The notes beneath the pieces were generated by a model. That model was given only the letters and a program-made list of their open reading frames with translations, ran no database searches and was not told the origin of the DNA. Below are positions 39,992-48,023 of a DNA stretch of 53,063 nt, piece after piece. A program made the position numbers and the translations under genes. Within the stretch, counting starts at the first letter, position 1, and each line of letters begins with the position of its first letter. The stretch covers positions 1-53,063 of the forward strand of contig PQCP01000086.1 of assembly GCA_003062205.1 (NCBI GenBank). The letters run 5' to 3'. The DNA comes from Candidatus Sedimenticola endophacoides. Its GTDB lineage: Bacteria; Pseudomonadota; Gammaproteobacteria; Chromatiales; Chromatiaceae.

Positions 39992-42823
39992 ATGGACAAG
40001 ACCTACGACCCCCACAGCCTGGAACAACGCTGGTATCAAACCTGGGAAGAGCGCGGCTACTTCGCCCCGCGGCCGCAACAGAGCGACCCAAACGATGCCT
40101 ACTGCATCATGATTCCACCGCCCAACGTCACCGGCAGCCTGCACATGGGGCACGGTTTCAACAACACCATCATGGACACCCTGATCCGCTTCAAGCGCAT
40201 GCGCGGGGCCAACACCCTGTGGCAGCCCGGCACCGACCATGCCGGTATCGCCACCCAGATGGTGGTGGAGCGCCAGCTCGAACAAGACGGCAAGAGCCGC
40301 CACGACCTGGGCCGAAACGCCTTCATCGAGCGTATCTGGGAGTGGAAGGCGGAGTCGGGCGGCAACATCACCCGCCAGCTGCGCCGCCTCGGCTCCTCAC
40401 TGGACTGGGAGCATGAACGGTTCACCATGGACGACGGACTCTCCAACGCGGTCAAAGAGGTGTTCGTGCGCCTCTACGAAGAGGGACTGATCTACCGCGG
40501 CAAGCGTCTGGTCAACTGGGACACCAAACTGCACACCGCCGTCTCCGATCTGGAGGTGCTGAACGAGGAGGAGGCCGGCCACATGTGGCACATGCGCTAC
40601 CCCCTCTCCAACGGCCAGGGCCATCTGGTGGTCTCCACCACCCGCCCCGAAACCATGCTCGGCGACTGCGCGGTGGCGGTCAATCCGGAGGATGAGCGCT
40701 ACCGGCACCTGATCGGCGAACTGGTGGAGCTGCCCCTGACCAACCGCAGAATCCCCATCGTGGCCGATGAACACGCCGACCCGGAGTTCGGCACCGGCTG
40801 CGTCAAGATCACCCCGGCACACGACTTCAACGACTACGAGGTGTGGCTGCGTCATCGCGACGAGATCCAGATCAGCGGGCAGGCCCACGGCGGCCTGATC
40901 AACATCTTCACCATCGATGCCGCAATTCGCCCCAACACCGCCGAGGAGGGTGGGCTGCTACCCGCCGCCTACATCGGCCTGGACCGCTACGAGGCGCGCA
41001 AACGCATCGTGTCCGATCTGGAGGCAGCCGGCCTGCTGGAGAAGATCGTCGATCACAAACTGGTGGTGCCCCGTGGCGACCGTTCCGGCACCGTCATCGA
41101 ACCGTTCCTCACCGACCAGTGGTACGTCAAGATCGCCCCCCTGGCCAAGCCCGCCATCGAGGCGGTGGAGAACGGCAGCATCCGCTTCGTTCCCGACAAC
41201 TGGAAAAACACCTACTACGAGTGGATGCGCAACATCCAGGACTGGTGCATCAGCCGCCAAATCTGGTGGGGCCACCGGATCCCCGCCTGGTACGATGCCG
41301 AGGGCAACGTCTACGTGGGGCGCGACGAGACCGAGGTGCGCGAAAAACACGGCCTCCCCGCGGACTACCCACTGCGCCAGGATGAGGATGTCCTCGATAC
41401 CTGGTTCAGCTCCGCCCTGTGGCCCTTCTCCACCCTGGGCTGGCCGGAGAACAGCGAACGGCTCAAGACCTTCTATCCGACCAACGTGCTGGTCACCGGC
41501 TTCGACATCATCTTCTTCTGGGTCGCCCGTATGATCATGATGGGACTCAAGTTCATGGACGGTCAGGTTCCATTCCACGAGGTCTATGTACACGGCCTGG
41601 TGCGCGATTCCCATGGCGACAAAATGTCCAAATCCAAGGGCAACGTGCTCGACCCCATCGACCTGATCGACGGTATCGATCTGGAGTCACTGGTGGCCAA
41701 ACGCACCCGGGGCATGATGCAGCCGCAACTGGCCAAAAAGATCGAGAAGCAGACCCGACAGGAGTTTCCGGACGGCATCCCCAGCTACGGCACCGACTCC
41801 CTGCGCTTCACCTTCGCGGCGCTGGCGGCCACCGGACGCGACGTCAAGTTCGACATGGGCCGCATCGAGGGCTATCGCAATTTCTGCAACAAGCTTTGGA
41901 ACGCCGCCCGCTACGTCTTCATGAACACCGAGGAGCGGGACTGCGGCCTGGACGGAGGCGCCATCGAGCTGAGCGCGGCGGATCGCTGGATCCTCTCCCG
42001 GCTACAGCAGACCACCGCCACCGTCACCGACGCCATCGAGGGCTACCGTTTCGACCACGCCGCCCAGGCGATCTACGAGTTCACCTGGAACCACTACTGC
42101 GACTGGTACCTGGAGCTGTGCAAACCGGTGCTCAACGGCGACAACGCCTCCCAGGCGGCCAGGCGCGGCACCCGCCGCACCCTGGTCCAGGTGCTGGAGT
42201 CGGTCCTGCGCCTGACCCACCCCATCATGCCCTTCATCACCGAGGAGATCTGGCAGAAGGCGGCCCCATTGGCGGGGATCAGCGGCGACACCATCATGAC
42301 CCAGCCCTACCCGGTGCGGGACGAGGCACTGCTGGACCGGGAGGCCGAAGCGGAGATGGAGTGGGTGCGGCAGTTCATCCTCGGCATCCGGAAGATCAAG
42401 GGAGAGATGAACATCGCTCCCGGCAAGCCGGTCCCGGTGCTGCTGGCCAACGCCAGCGCGACCGACCGGGCGTGGGCCGTGGCCGCCCGGCCCTACCTCG
42501 ATTTCCTGGCCAGGACCGAATCGGTCAGCGTACTGCCCGAAGGGGAGGCAGGCCCCGAATCCGCCCTGGCCCTGGTCGGTGAGATGAAGGTACTGATCCC
42601 CCTGGCCGGTCTGATCGACAAGGACGCCGAGCTGGCCCGCCTGCAGAAGGAGATCGACCGGCAGCGTGCCGAGGCCGGGCATGTGGAGAAGAAGCTCTCC
42701 AATCCAAACTTCACCGACAAGGCCCCCGAGGCGGTGGTGCGGAAAGAGCGCGACAAGCTGGAGGCGGCCCGCTCCGCCCTCTCGAAGCTGGAGGAGCAGG
42801 CGGCGAAGATCAAGGCGCTCTGA
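39992..42823 (+). CDS. valS: Valyl-tRNA synthetase
   Basis: 943 aa class Ia synthetase. HIGH motif as HMGH in [15 protein letters not shown], editing (CP1) domain with [15 protein letters not shown] in [15 protein letters not shown], an anticodon-binding domain, and a C-terminal coiled coil ([22 protein letters not shown]) typical of ValRS. Full length. It diverges from the VTT-flavoprotein gene. Confidence 0.97.
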   Translation: MDKTYDPHSLEQRWYQTWEERGYFAPRPQQSDPNDAYCIMIPPPNVTGSLHMGHGFNNTIMDTLIRFKRMRGANTLWQPGTDHAGIATQMVVERQLEQDGKSRHDLGRNAFIERIWEWKAESGGNITRQLRRLGSSLDWEHERFTMDDGLSNAVKEVFVRLYEEGLIYRGKRLVNWDTKLHTAVSDLEVLNEEEAGHMWHMRYPLSNGQGHLVVSTTRPETMLGDCAVAVNPEDERYRHLIGELVELPLTNRRIPIVADEHADPEFGTGCVKITPAHDFNDYEVWLRHRDEIQISGQAHGGLINIFTIDAAIRPNTAEEGGLLPAAYIGLDRYEARKRIVSDLEAAGLLEKIVDHKLVVPRGDRSGTVIEPFLTDQWYVKIAPLAKPAIEAVENGSIRFVPDNWKNTYYEWMRNIQDWCISRQIWWGHRIPAWYDAEGNVYVGRDETEVREKHGLPADYPLRQDEDVLDTWFSSALWPFSTLGWPENSERLKTFYPTNVLVTGFDIIFFWVARMIMMGLKFMDGQVPFHEVYVHGLVRDSHGDKMSKSKGNVLDPIDLIDGIDLESLVAKRTRGMMQPQLAKKIEKQTRQEFPDGIPSYGTDSLRFTFAALAATGRDVKFDMGRIEGYRNFCNKLWNAARYVFMNTEERDCGLDGGAIELSAADRWILSRLQQTTATVTDAIEGYRFDHAAQAIYEFTWNHYCDWYLELCKPVLNGDNASQAARRGTRRTLVQVLESVLRLTHPIMPFITEEIWQKAAPLAGISGDTIMTQPYPVRDEALLDREAEAEMEWVRQFILGIRKIKGEMNIAPGKPVPVLLANASATDRAWAVAARPYLDFLARTESVSVLPEGEAGPESALALVGEMKVLIPLAGLIDKDAELARLQKEIDRQRAEAGHVEKKLSNPNFTDKAPEAVVRKERDKLEAARSALSKLEEQAAKIKAL

Positions 42824-43115
42824 CCGGGCGAACGACACCCTAATGAAACGCCGCGTGCTCCTGCCGTTGGAACTAAGGGACGCCGCGGCTCGCGCCATTC
42901 CCCTACGCGCCACGGATTGCGACCGGCTCCGGGATTGTTGCATCCATTCAGCTCTATCGACAGATATTGGGCTGGGCCCGTCTCTCCTTTGAAATCATTT
43001 GCCCATTTTTGGTTCGCACGCTTTCCGTCAGGAATCGGTGTCGATTACTCAGAGGCGGAAAAAACCGGCGGACGGATCAAGCGCAATTGACCCGATCCCG
43101 AATGCAGTCGCGTAA
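42824..43115. other. Convergent intergenic region, no gene seen
   Basis: About 290 bases between the ends of valS and the response-regulator gene. I see no open frame with family features, no U-tailed hairpin and no repeat. Confidence 0.4.
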
Positions 43116-44456
43116 TTACAGATCGTACTTTTTGATCAAACGGTAGAGGTTACGCACACTGACCCCGAGGGTGTTGGCCACGGTCATCCGGTGCCCGTCA
43201 TAGCGTTCCAGAAGCTGTTTGATGTGCAGCGCCTCGACCTGCTCCAGAGAGGGCTCCTCTTCGAATGTCAAATGGTAGTGCTCGTTGGCGGGGTTTTGCA
43301 GTGAAGAGCCGAAACTGAGCTGCTCCACACTGATGGATGGATGATCCCGGGAGAGGATAACCGCCCGTTCCACCACATTCTTCAGTTCGCGGATATTGCC
43401 CGGCCAGTCATAGCCGTTGAGCTGTTTCATGGCGGCCGGGGTGACGGTCTTGTTGATGCGCCGGGAAAAGTTGTGGTTGTGCAGGAAGTGCTCAACCAGG
43501 TCCTTGATGTCATCCCGCCGCTCACGCAGGGGTGGCACCCGGATGGTGAATGCCCCGAGGCGGTAGTAGAGATCCTGGCGGAAACTCCCCTCGCGGCTCA
43601 GCTGTTCGAGATCGCGGTTGGTGGCGGCGACGATGCGCACGTTGGCCTGGAGATCCTTGGTGCCGCCGACCCGGCGGAAGCGGTTGGTCTCGAGCACCCG
43701 CAGCAGCTTGGCCTGAATGGTCGGTTCGATCTCGCCGATCTCATCAAGGAAGATGGTCCCCCCCTCGGCGCCCTCGATCAGCCCCTTCTTCTGCCGGTCG
43801 GCCCCGGTGAACGCACCCCGCTCGTGCCCGAACAGTTCCGATTCGAAGAGTTTTTCCTGCAGGGTGCAGCAGTCGACGGCGACGAAATTGCGCGCGCTGC
43901 GATCGCTGCGGTCGTGTACCGCCCGCGCCACCAGCTCCTTGCCGACCCCGCTCTCGCCCTGAATCAGCACCGTGATATCGTTCGGCGCCACGGCGTCGAT
44001 CAGACTATCCACCTCCTGCAACGCCCGGCTGCGCCCGACCATGAAATTGTTCTTCACCGAGCGCTGGCGGCTCTTGATGAAATCGCACTCGAATTTCAAC
44101 GCGGCGTTGGCCAACACCCGTTGCACGGTCAACTCCAATTCATCCAGGTTGACCGGCTTGACCAGGTACTCCGCCGCACCCGCCTGCATCGCCTGTACCG
44201 CGTTCTGTACCGAACCATAGGCGGTGAGGATAATCACCGGCTGCTGCCCGACCAGCTCCGGCAGCTTGTCCAGGCCGTTGGCGTCGGGCAGATGAACATC
44301 CATCAGCACCAGCCTGGGCTCCTTCACGGTGAGGTAGTCGTACCCCTCTTCCCATGTATTCGCGCTGTGGACCTTATAGCCCATCCGCACCAGCTGCCTG
44401 GTCAACAGCTGATTCAGGATGGCGTCATCTTCAATTACCAGTATTTCATTTTTCAC
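43116..44456 (-). CDS. NtrC-family sigma-54-dependent response regulator
   Basis: 446 aa. Receiver domain with the phospho-acceptor Asp53 (LVLMDVHLPD) and Lys100; AAA+ domain with Walker A GESGVGKE, the sigma-54 contact motif GAFTGA (HERGAFTGADRQ), Walker B GGTIFLDEIGEI and the R-finger region; C-terminal Fis-type helix-turn-helix (MTVANTLGVSVRNLYRLIKKY). The GTG start overlaps the stop of the kinase gene by 4 bp (GTGA), so the pair is translationally coupled. It most likely activates the divergent molybdoenzyme operon, which has a sigma-54 promoter and dyad sites; that link is inference from position. Confidence 0.94.
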   Translation of the reverse strand: MKNEILVIEDDAILNQLLTRQLVRMGYKVHSANTWEEGYDYLTVKEPRLVLMDVHLPDANGLDKLPELVGQQPVIILTAYGSVQNAVQAMQAGAAEYLVKPVNLDELELTVQRVLANAALKFECDFIKSRQRSVKNNFMVGRSRALQEVDSLIDAVAPNDITVLIQGESGVGKELVARAVHDRSDRSARNFVAVDCCTLQEKLFESELFGHERGAFTGADRQKKGLIEGAEGGTIFLDEIGEIEPTIQAKLLRVLETNRFRRVGGTKDLQANVRIVAATNRDLEQLSREGSFRQDLYYRLGAFTIRVPPLRERRDDIKDLVEHFLHNHNFSRRINKTVTPAAMKQLNGYDWPGNIRELKNVVERAVILSRDHPSISVEQLSFGSSLQNPANEHYHLTFEEEPSLEQVEALHIKQLLERYDGHRMTVANTLGVSVRNLYRLIKKYDL

Positions 44457-46399
44457 ACGCTACCTACGGAGTCGTCAAGTTCTGTCATGGGCAGGGTCAC
44501 ATCGAAAACCGCTCCCTTGCCGGGTTCGCTGGCGACCGTGATGCGTCCACCGAATTTTTCCACCAGATTCTTGGTGATACTGAGGCCGAGCCCGGTACCG
44601 CGTTCCTTGCTGGCCCGTTTGGTGAAAAAGGGATCGAATATGTGCGGCATGTCCTGATGGCTGATGCCCACGCCGCTGTCTGCGAAGCTCATCACCAGAG
44701 CGTTCTCCTCGCGGCGCGATGAGACGGTCAGCGTGCCGCCATCGGGCATGGCATAAAAGGCATTGAGGACCAGGTTGAGCACGATCATTCGTATATCGCT
44801 CTCGATGGCCAGCAGACGCATATCGCTGTCGGTCAGCCTCTGCTCGATGACCACCCCCTTGGCCTTGCCCTCCCAGCTAAGCAGGGAGATCGTCTCGGTA
44901 AGGGCGGTATTCAGACAGACCAGATCCTTGGCATGCATCTGCCCGCTGCTGAGCTTGAGCAGGCGCTGGGAGACGTCGATGCACTTGTCGATCTCGGAAT
45001 CCACCAGGCGCAGGTAGCTTAGAGTCTCCTCGGAATCGACCTCACCCGCCGCGGAGGCCCGCTCCAGGCTCTGCAGGGCGAGACGGATCGATCCCAATGG
45101 GTTGCCTATCTCATGGGCGACCCCCGCCGCCAGCAGCCCCAGGGCGGAGAGTTTCTGCTCCTGGGAGAACTTGATCTGCTTGGAGAGATCCCGGATCGAC
45201 TCGACGATCAGCACCTGCTCCCTGCCCTCGCGCACCACCCGCAGCGGCGCGGCGATGATCTCCACATCGAGCGCGCGCCCACTCTCCAGCTGAAATTTAT
45301 GCAGGCACTTGATCGGCTGGCCGTTGTCGACGATCTCGTGCAGAGGACAGGTGATCATGGTCGGTGGACAGGGGGCGGAAAGCCCGTAGCCGAGTTCATA
45401 ACAGTGGCGCGACTTGATCTGCTCCGGCGTCAGACCGATCTGTCGGCTGTAGGCGCCATTGCAGGTAATGACCCGGTATTGCTGGTCGATCACCCGCACC
45501 CCGTCGGGAATGGCGTCGATCAACCCCTGCAGGTAGGACTCGTTCTCTCTGATCTGCCGCAGACTCGATTGCAGATGGCTCGCCATATCGTTGAATGAAT
45601 TGCCGAGACGCGCCAGTTCGTCATTACCCTCCAGGGTGACCCGGGTCGCCAGCTGACCGTGGGCGATCCGGGCGCTGGCCCCGGAGAGCTGATTCACCGG
45701 AGAGAGCACGAAGCGTCGCATGAACCACCAGCCTCCGGTCAGGGTAACGAACACCACCAGGGCGCCCGCCCCCATCAGAATCAGGGTGGTGTTCTGGGCA
45801 TTCTCGCGTATCGTCGCCGCATCATAGTCGACGAACAGAACGCCGTTGACCGGATTCACCTCCAGCGGCCCGTGGCATTTGGTACAGGGAGTCTTGTTCT
45901 GTACCGGATTGACGCTGCGCAGCACCTCCTTGCCCTGCTCGTTCTCCATAAACATGGTGTATTGCCCAGAGCGTTCCCCGCCCGCGTGGCATTGGATGCA
46001 GGTCGAATCGGTCTCCGGGCTGTAGCGGTGACCGAGCAGGCTAGGCTCCGAGGTAAAACGCACCTCATTGGCCGGATTGATGATCATTACGCTGGTGATG
46101 CCGTCCTGCCGGCCAAGCCGCTCCACGATATCCCGCAGCCCCTCGAGATCGCGCTTGAGCATGGCGTTTTCCAGAGACGCCTGAAGCAGCGCGTTGACCT
46201 GCCGTGACGCCTCGCTGCGCTCAAACTGCAACTGGGCGCGATACATACCGAGAAACAGCAGCAGAAACACCAGGGAGGTGGTCAACAGGCCGAAGGCGGT
46301 CCCGAGCAGGAATTTACGGGTCAGACTCTCCCCGATCCAGAGCAGAAAACCACCACCCCGGCGAGGAGACGGTTCCTTGTTGTCACGTTCAACGCTCAT
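44453..46399 (-). CDS. Sensor histidine kinase with two c-type haem motifs in the periplasmic domain
   Basis: 648 aa. TM1 about 29-51, extracytoplasmic domain about 52-203, TM2 about 204-227, HAMP, PAS about 290-400, HisKA with His429 (GVAHEIGNPLGSIRL) and HATPase_c (NLVLNAFYAM, DSGVGI, GTGLGLSI). The outer domain has two CxxCH sites, C134-IQ-C137-H138 and C172-TK-C175-H176, so it should carry two covalent haems and could sense redox state or a small ligand. The PAS is cysteine-rich (CYELGYGLSAPCPPTMITCPL), as in several redox PAS domains. Divergent from the molybdoenzyme operon and coupled to its NtrC-type partner. The stimulus is unknown. Confidence 0.92.
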   Translation of the reverse strand: MSVERDNKEPSPRRGGGFLLWIGESLTRKFLLGTAFGLLTTSLVFLLLFLGMYRAQLQFERSEASRQVNALLQASLENAMLKRDLEGLRDIVERLGRQDGITSVMIINPANEVRFTSEPSLLGHRYSPETDSTCIQCHAGGERSGQYTMFMENEQGKEVLRSVNPVQNKTPCTKCHGPLEVNPVNGVLFVDYDAATIRENAQNTTLILMGAGALVVFVTLTGGWWFMRRFVLSPVNQLSGASARIAHGQLATRVTLEGNDELARLGNSFNDMASHLQSSLRQIRENESYLQGLIDAIPDGVRVIDQQYRVITCNGAYSRQIGLTPEQIKSRHCYELGYGLSAPCPPTMITCPLHEIVDNGQPIKCLHKFQLESGRALDVEIIAAPLRVVREGREQVLIVESIRDLSKQIKFSQEQKLSALGLLAAGVAHEIGNPLGSIRLALQSLERASAAGEVDSEETLSYLRLVDSEIDKCIDVSQRLLKLSSGQMHAKDLVCLNTALTETISLLSWEGKAKGVVIEQRLTDSDMRLLAIESDIRMIVLNLVLNAFYAMPDGGTLTVSSRREENALVMSFADSGVGISHQDMPHIFDPFFTKRASKERGTGLGLSITKNLVEKFGGRITVASEPGKGAVFDVTLPMTELDDSVGSV

Positions 46400-46505
46400 C
46401 TGATTCCCGATGTAATCCCATAATAAACCGCATCCGTAAGGGGTGGATCCGCACGCCTGTCGAGTGCCTCGCGGACGCTGCTGAATCCTCGGCCCAAACC
46501 TTGAA

Positions 46506-46524
46506 AAGTGCCATTATGACACTT
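46506..46524. promoter_or_regulatory. Putative activator site 1 (dyad)
   Basis: AAGTGCCATTATGACACTT is a near-perfect 19-bp palindrome with core TGCCA-N3-TGACA. Its centre lies about 118 bp upstream of the -24 element, the usual place for an NtrC-type upstream activating sequence. Assignment to the adjacent regulator is inference. Confidence 0.6.
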
Positions 46525-46528
46525 TTTT

Positions 46529-46547
46529 TGATGTCATTTTGGCACTT
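46529..46547. promoter_or_regulatory. Putative activator site 2 (dyad)
   Basis: TGATGTCATTTTGGCACTT repeats the same core, TGTCA-N3-TGGCA, with its centre 23 bp from that of site 1, so both face the same side of the helix (about two turns). The outer left arm is degenerate. Confidence 0.55.
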
Positions 46548-46603
46548 TCCGGTAGTAAGCCGTCCCCCGTCGCCCCCCCTACCACCTTCCAAAAACCAAA
46601 ACA

Positions 46604-46616
46604 GATCAATGAATAA
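46604..46616 (+). promoter_or_regulatory. Possible IHF site between activator sites and promoter
   Basis: GATCAATGAATAA followed by an A-run resembles the IHF consensus WATCAA-N4-TTR with two mismatches. Its position between the dyads and the sigma-54 promoter is where IHF bends DNA in many such promoters. Confidence 0.3.
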
Positions 46617-46631
46617 AAAAAATTCAGGTTT

Positions 46632-46647
46632 TGGCACAGGCATTGCC
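46632..46647 (+). promoter_or_regulatory. Sigma-54 (-24/-12) promoter
   Basis: TGGCACAGGCATTGCC matches TGGCACG-N4-TTGCW with the invariant GG (46633-46634) and GC (46645-46646) exactly 10 bp apart, one mismatch in each half. A start near 46658 leaves a leader of about 70 nt before the first gene. The neighbouring sigma-54 activator supports the call. Confidence 0.8.
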
Positions 46648-46730
46648 ACCTTCACCCTTAATATATTCAACCCAAGCTCACCACCCGGCTCAGACCGGGT
46701 CGCAGCGGGAAAACAAGGGAGATGCGACAT

Positions 46731-47036
46731 ATGCAACGAAAGAACCGTCTTACTACTTCTGGTCTTGGGCTATCTCTGCTTGCCGCCAGTGTAATACCAC
46801 TGCAGGCCGATGCCTACCCTATCGCCGGCGTCAATCCAGACCAGCGCCCCGCGGGAGCTCCCGTCATCCAGATGGTCAACAAGGACCAGGCCTGGTACGC
46901 TCAGGCCCTCACCGGGGTGGTGATGCCGCAGCAGGTCAACCTGCGATTCCTGGAGTCCCAGGGCAACTGGTTCACACCCTTCACCCGCCCCGGCATGACC
47001 GGGCCCTATGATATCCGGGGATGGCACAGCCGCTGA
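46731..47036 (+). CDS. Small secreted protein of unknown function, first gene of the molybdoenzyme operon
   Basis: 101 aa from ATG 46731, which has AGGGAG at 9 nt; the ATG at 46722 abuts that motif. A signal peptide with a hydrophobic core (TTSGLGLSLLAASVIPLQADA) is followed by about 70 residues rich in Pro, Gln and aromatics (NKDQAWYAQALTGVVMPQQV, WFTPFTRPGMTGPYDIRGWH). It has no Cys after the signal, so it carries no haem c or Fe-S. I recognise no family. Being first behind the sigma-54 promoter suggests an accessory or substrate-handling role for the periplasmic enzyme. Confidence 0.75.
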   Translation: MQRKNRLTTSGLGLSLLAASVIPLQADAYPIAGVNPDQRPAGAPVIQMVNKDQAWYAQALTGVVMPQQVNLRFLESQGNWFTPFTRPGMTGPYDIRGWHSR

Positions 47037-47104
47037 CAGCCCACCCCAAACCAGTTTCGAAAAGAGCAGCCACATCCTACGTCTAGAATCGGGGGTCAAT
47101 AACG

Positions 47105-47881
47105 ATGAAAAAGGGTACATCCCTACTACTGACACTGCTGATGCTCTGGGGCCTCGACGCCTCGGCGGAGGCACCGCAGAAAGATTACGAACGGGCACGC
47201 TGGGATCCCATCCACTTCCCGCCCGCCGTCCATGAGGCGACCAACGAGCAGTGCCTCGCCTGTCACCAGGAGATCCTCAGCGCCAAGCCCCGGCAGGTCA
47301 GCCCCGCCGGCGTCAAGGCCGTCGACACCCTGGCCTGGTACCAGACCCTTGACACCTACGAGGGAGCGCAGGAGAGCTTCCACTGGCGCCACCTGGAGTC
47401 ACCGCTGGCCAAGAAGGTGATGAACCTCGACTGCGTCTTCTGCCACCAGGGCAACGATCCGCGCGAAGAGGCACCTGTTCCACCCACCGCCGAACCCGCC
47501 GGCTTCAACCTGCGCAAGGCGGTCGACCCCTCGACCACCTGCCTGCGTTGCCATGGCGGCAACAATTACCAGGTGATGGGACTGCCCGGCCCCTGGCCCG
47601 AGTCCCGCGCCCTGATGCAGGACAGCTGTGTACTCTGCCACGCCGGTATCAGAACCAACCGCCACAAGGTGAGCTATCTCAATGCCGCCGCCATCGAAGA
47701 GGCGGGCAAGACGAGCAGCGACACCTGCTACGGTTGTCACGGCGGCCGCCAGTGGTACCGGATCAACTACCCCTATCCGCGCAACCCCTGGCCCGGCATG
47801 GCGAAAGATGTGCCCGAGTGGGCGAAAGACCGCGCCACCGAATCCGATGAGCCGTATCGCCTGAAGGAGGCGAAGAAGTAG
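47105..47881 (+). CDS. Pentahaem cytochrome c, periplasmic
   Basis: 258 aa with signal peptide MKKGTSLLLTLLMLWGLDASA and five CxxCH motifs: CLACH (50-54), CVFCH (110-114), CLRCH (146-150), CVLCH (175-179), CYGCH (208-212). Extra His residues in FHWRH and NRHKV may be distal ligands. There is no transmembrane anchor beyond the signal, so it is likely a soluble electron carrier. In an operon with DmsA/B-like subunits and without a DmsC gene, it is a natural candidate to pass electrons between a membrane quinol oxidase encoded elsewhere and the enzyme. Confidence 0.9.
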   Translation: MKKGTSLLLTLLMLWGLDASAEAPQKDYERARWDPIHFPPAVHEATNEQCLACHQEILSAKPRQVSPAGVKAVDTLAWYQTLDTYEGAQESFHWRHLESPLAKKVMNLDCVFCHQGNDPREEAPVPPTAEPAGFNLRKAVDPSTTCLRCHGGNNYQVMGLPGPWPESRALMQDSCVLCHAGIRTNRHKVSYLNAAAIEEAGKTSSDTCYGCHGGRQWYRINYPYPRNPWPGMAKDVPEWAKDRATESDEPYRLKEAKK

Positions 47882-48023
47882 CGGCGCGCGGCGCCCGCGT
47901 CGTGGCCCGGTTATCCGGTGCCGCCGAATCAGCGCGGGCGGGCGATTTGATTCAGACTTTATCAAGGGACGCCCCGCGGGGTATCCCACGCATCGCAACA
48001 GATGCAGCTTTGAGGAGACAGAT

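Noticed and set aside
46540..46560. A second sigma-54 promoter at TTGGCACTTTCCGG
   Set aside because: The -24 half fits but no GC lies 10 bp downstream of its GG; the sequence is better explained as the right arm of the second dyad.
47882..48023. An FNR-like box (TTGAT...ATCAA) before the molybdoenzyme gene
   Set aside because: The half sites at about 47947-47971 are too far apart (not 4 bp) and lie inside the operon; no credible FNR site was found.
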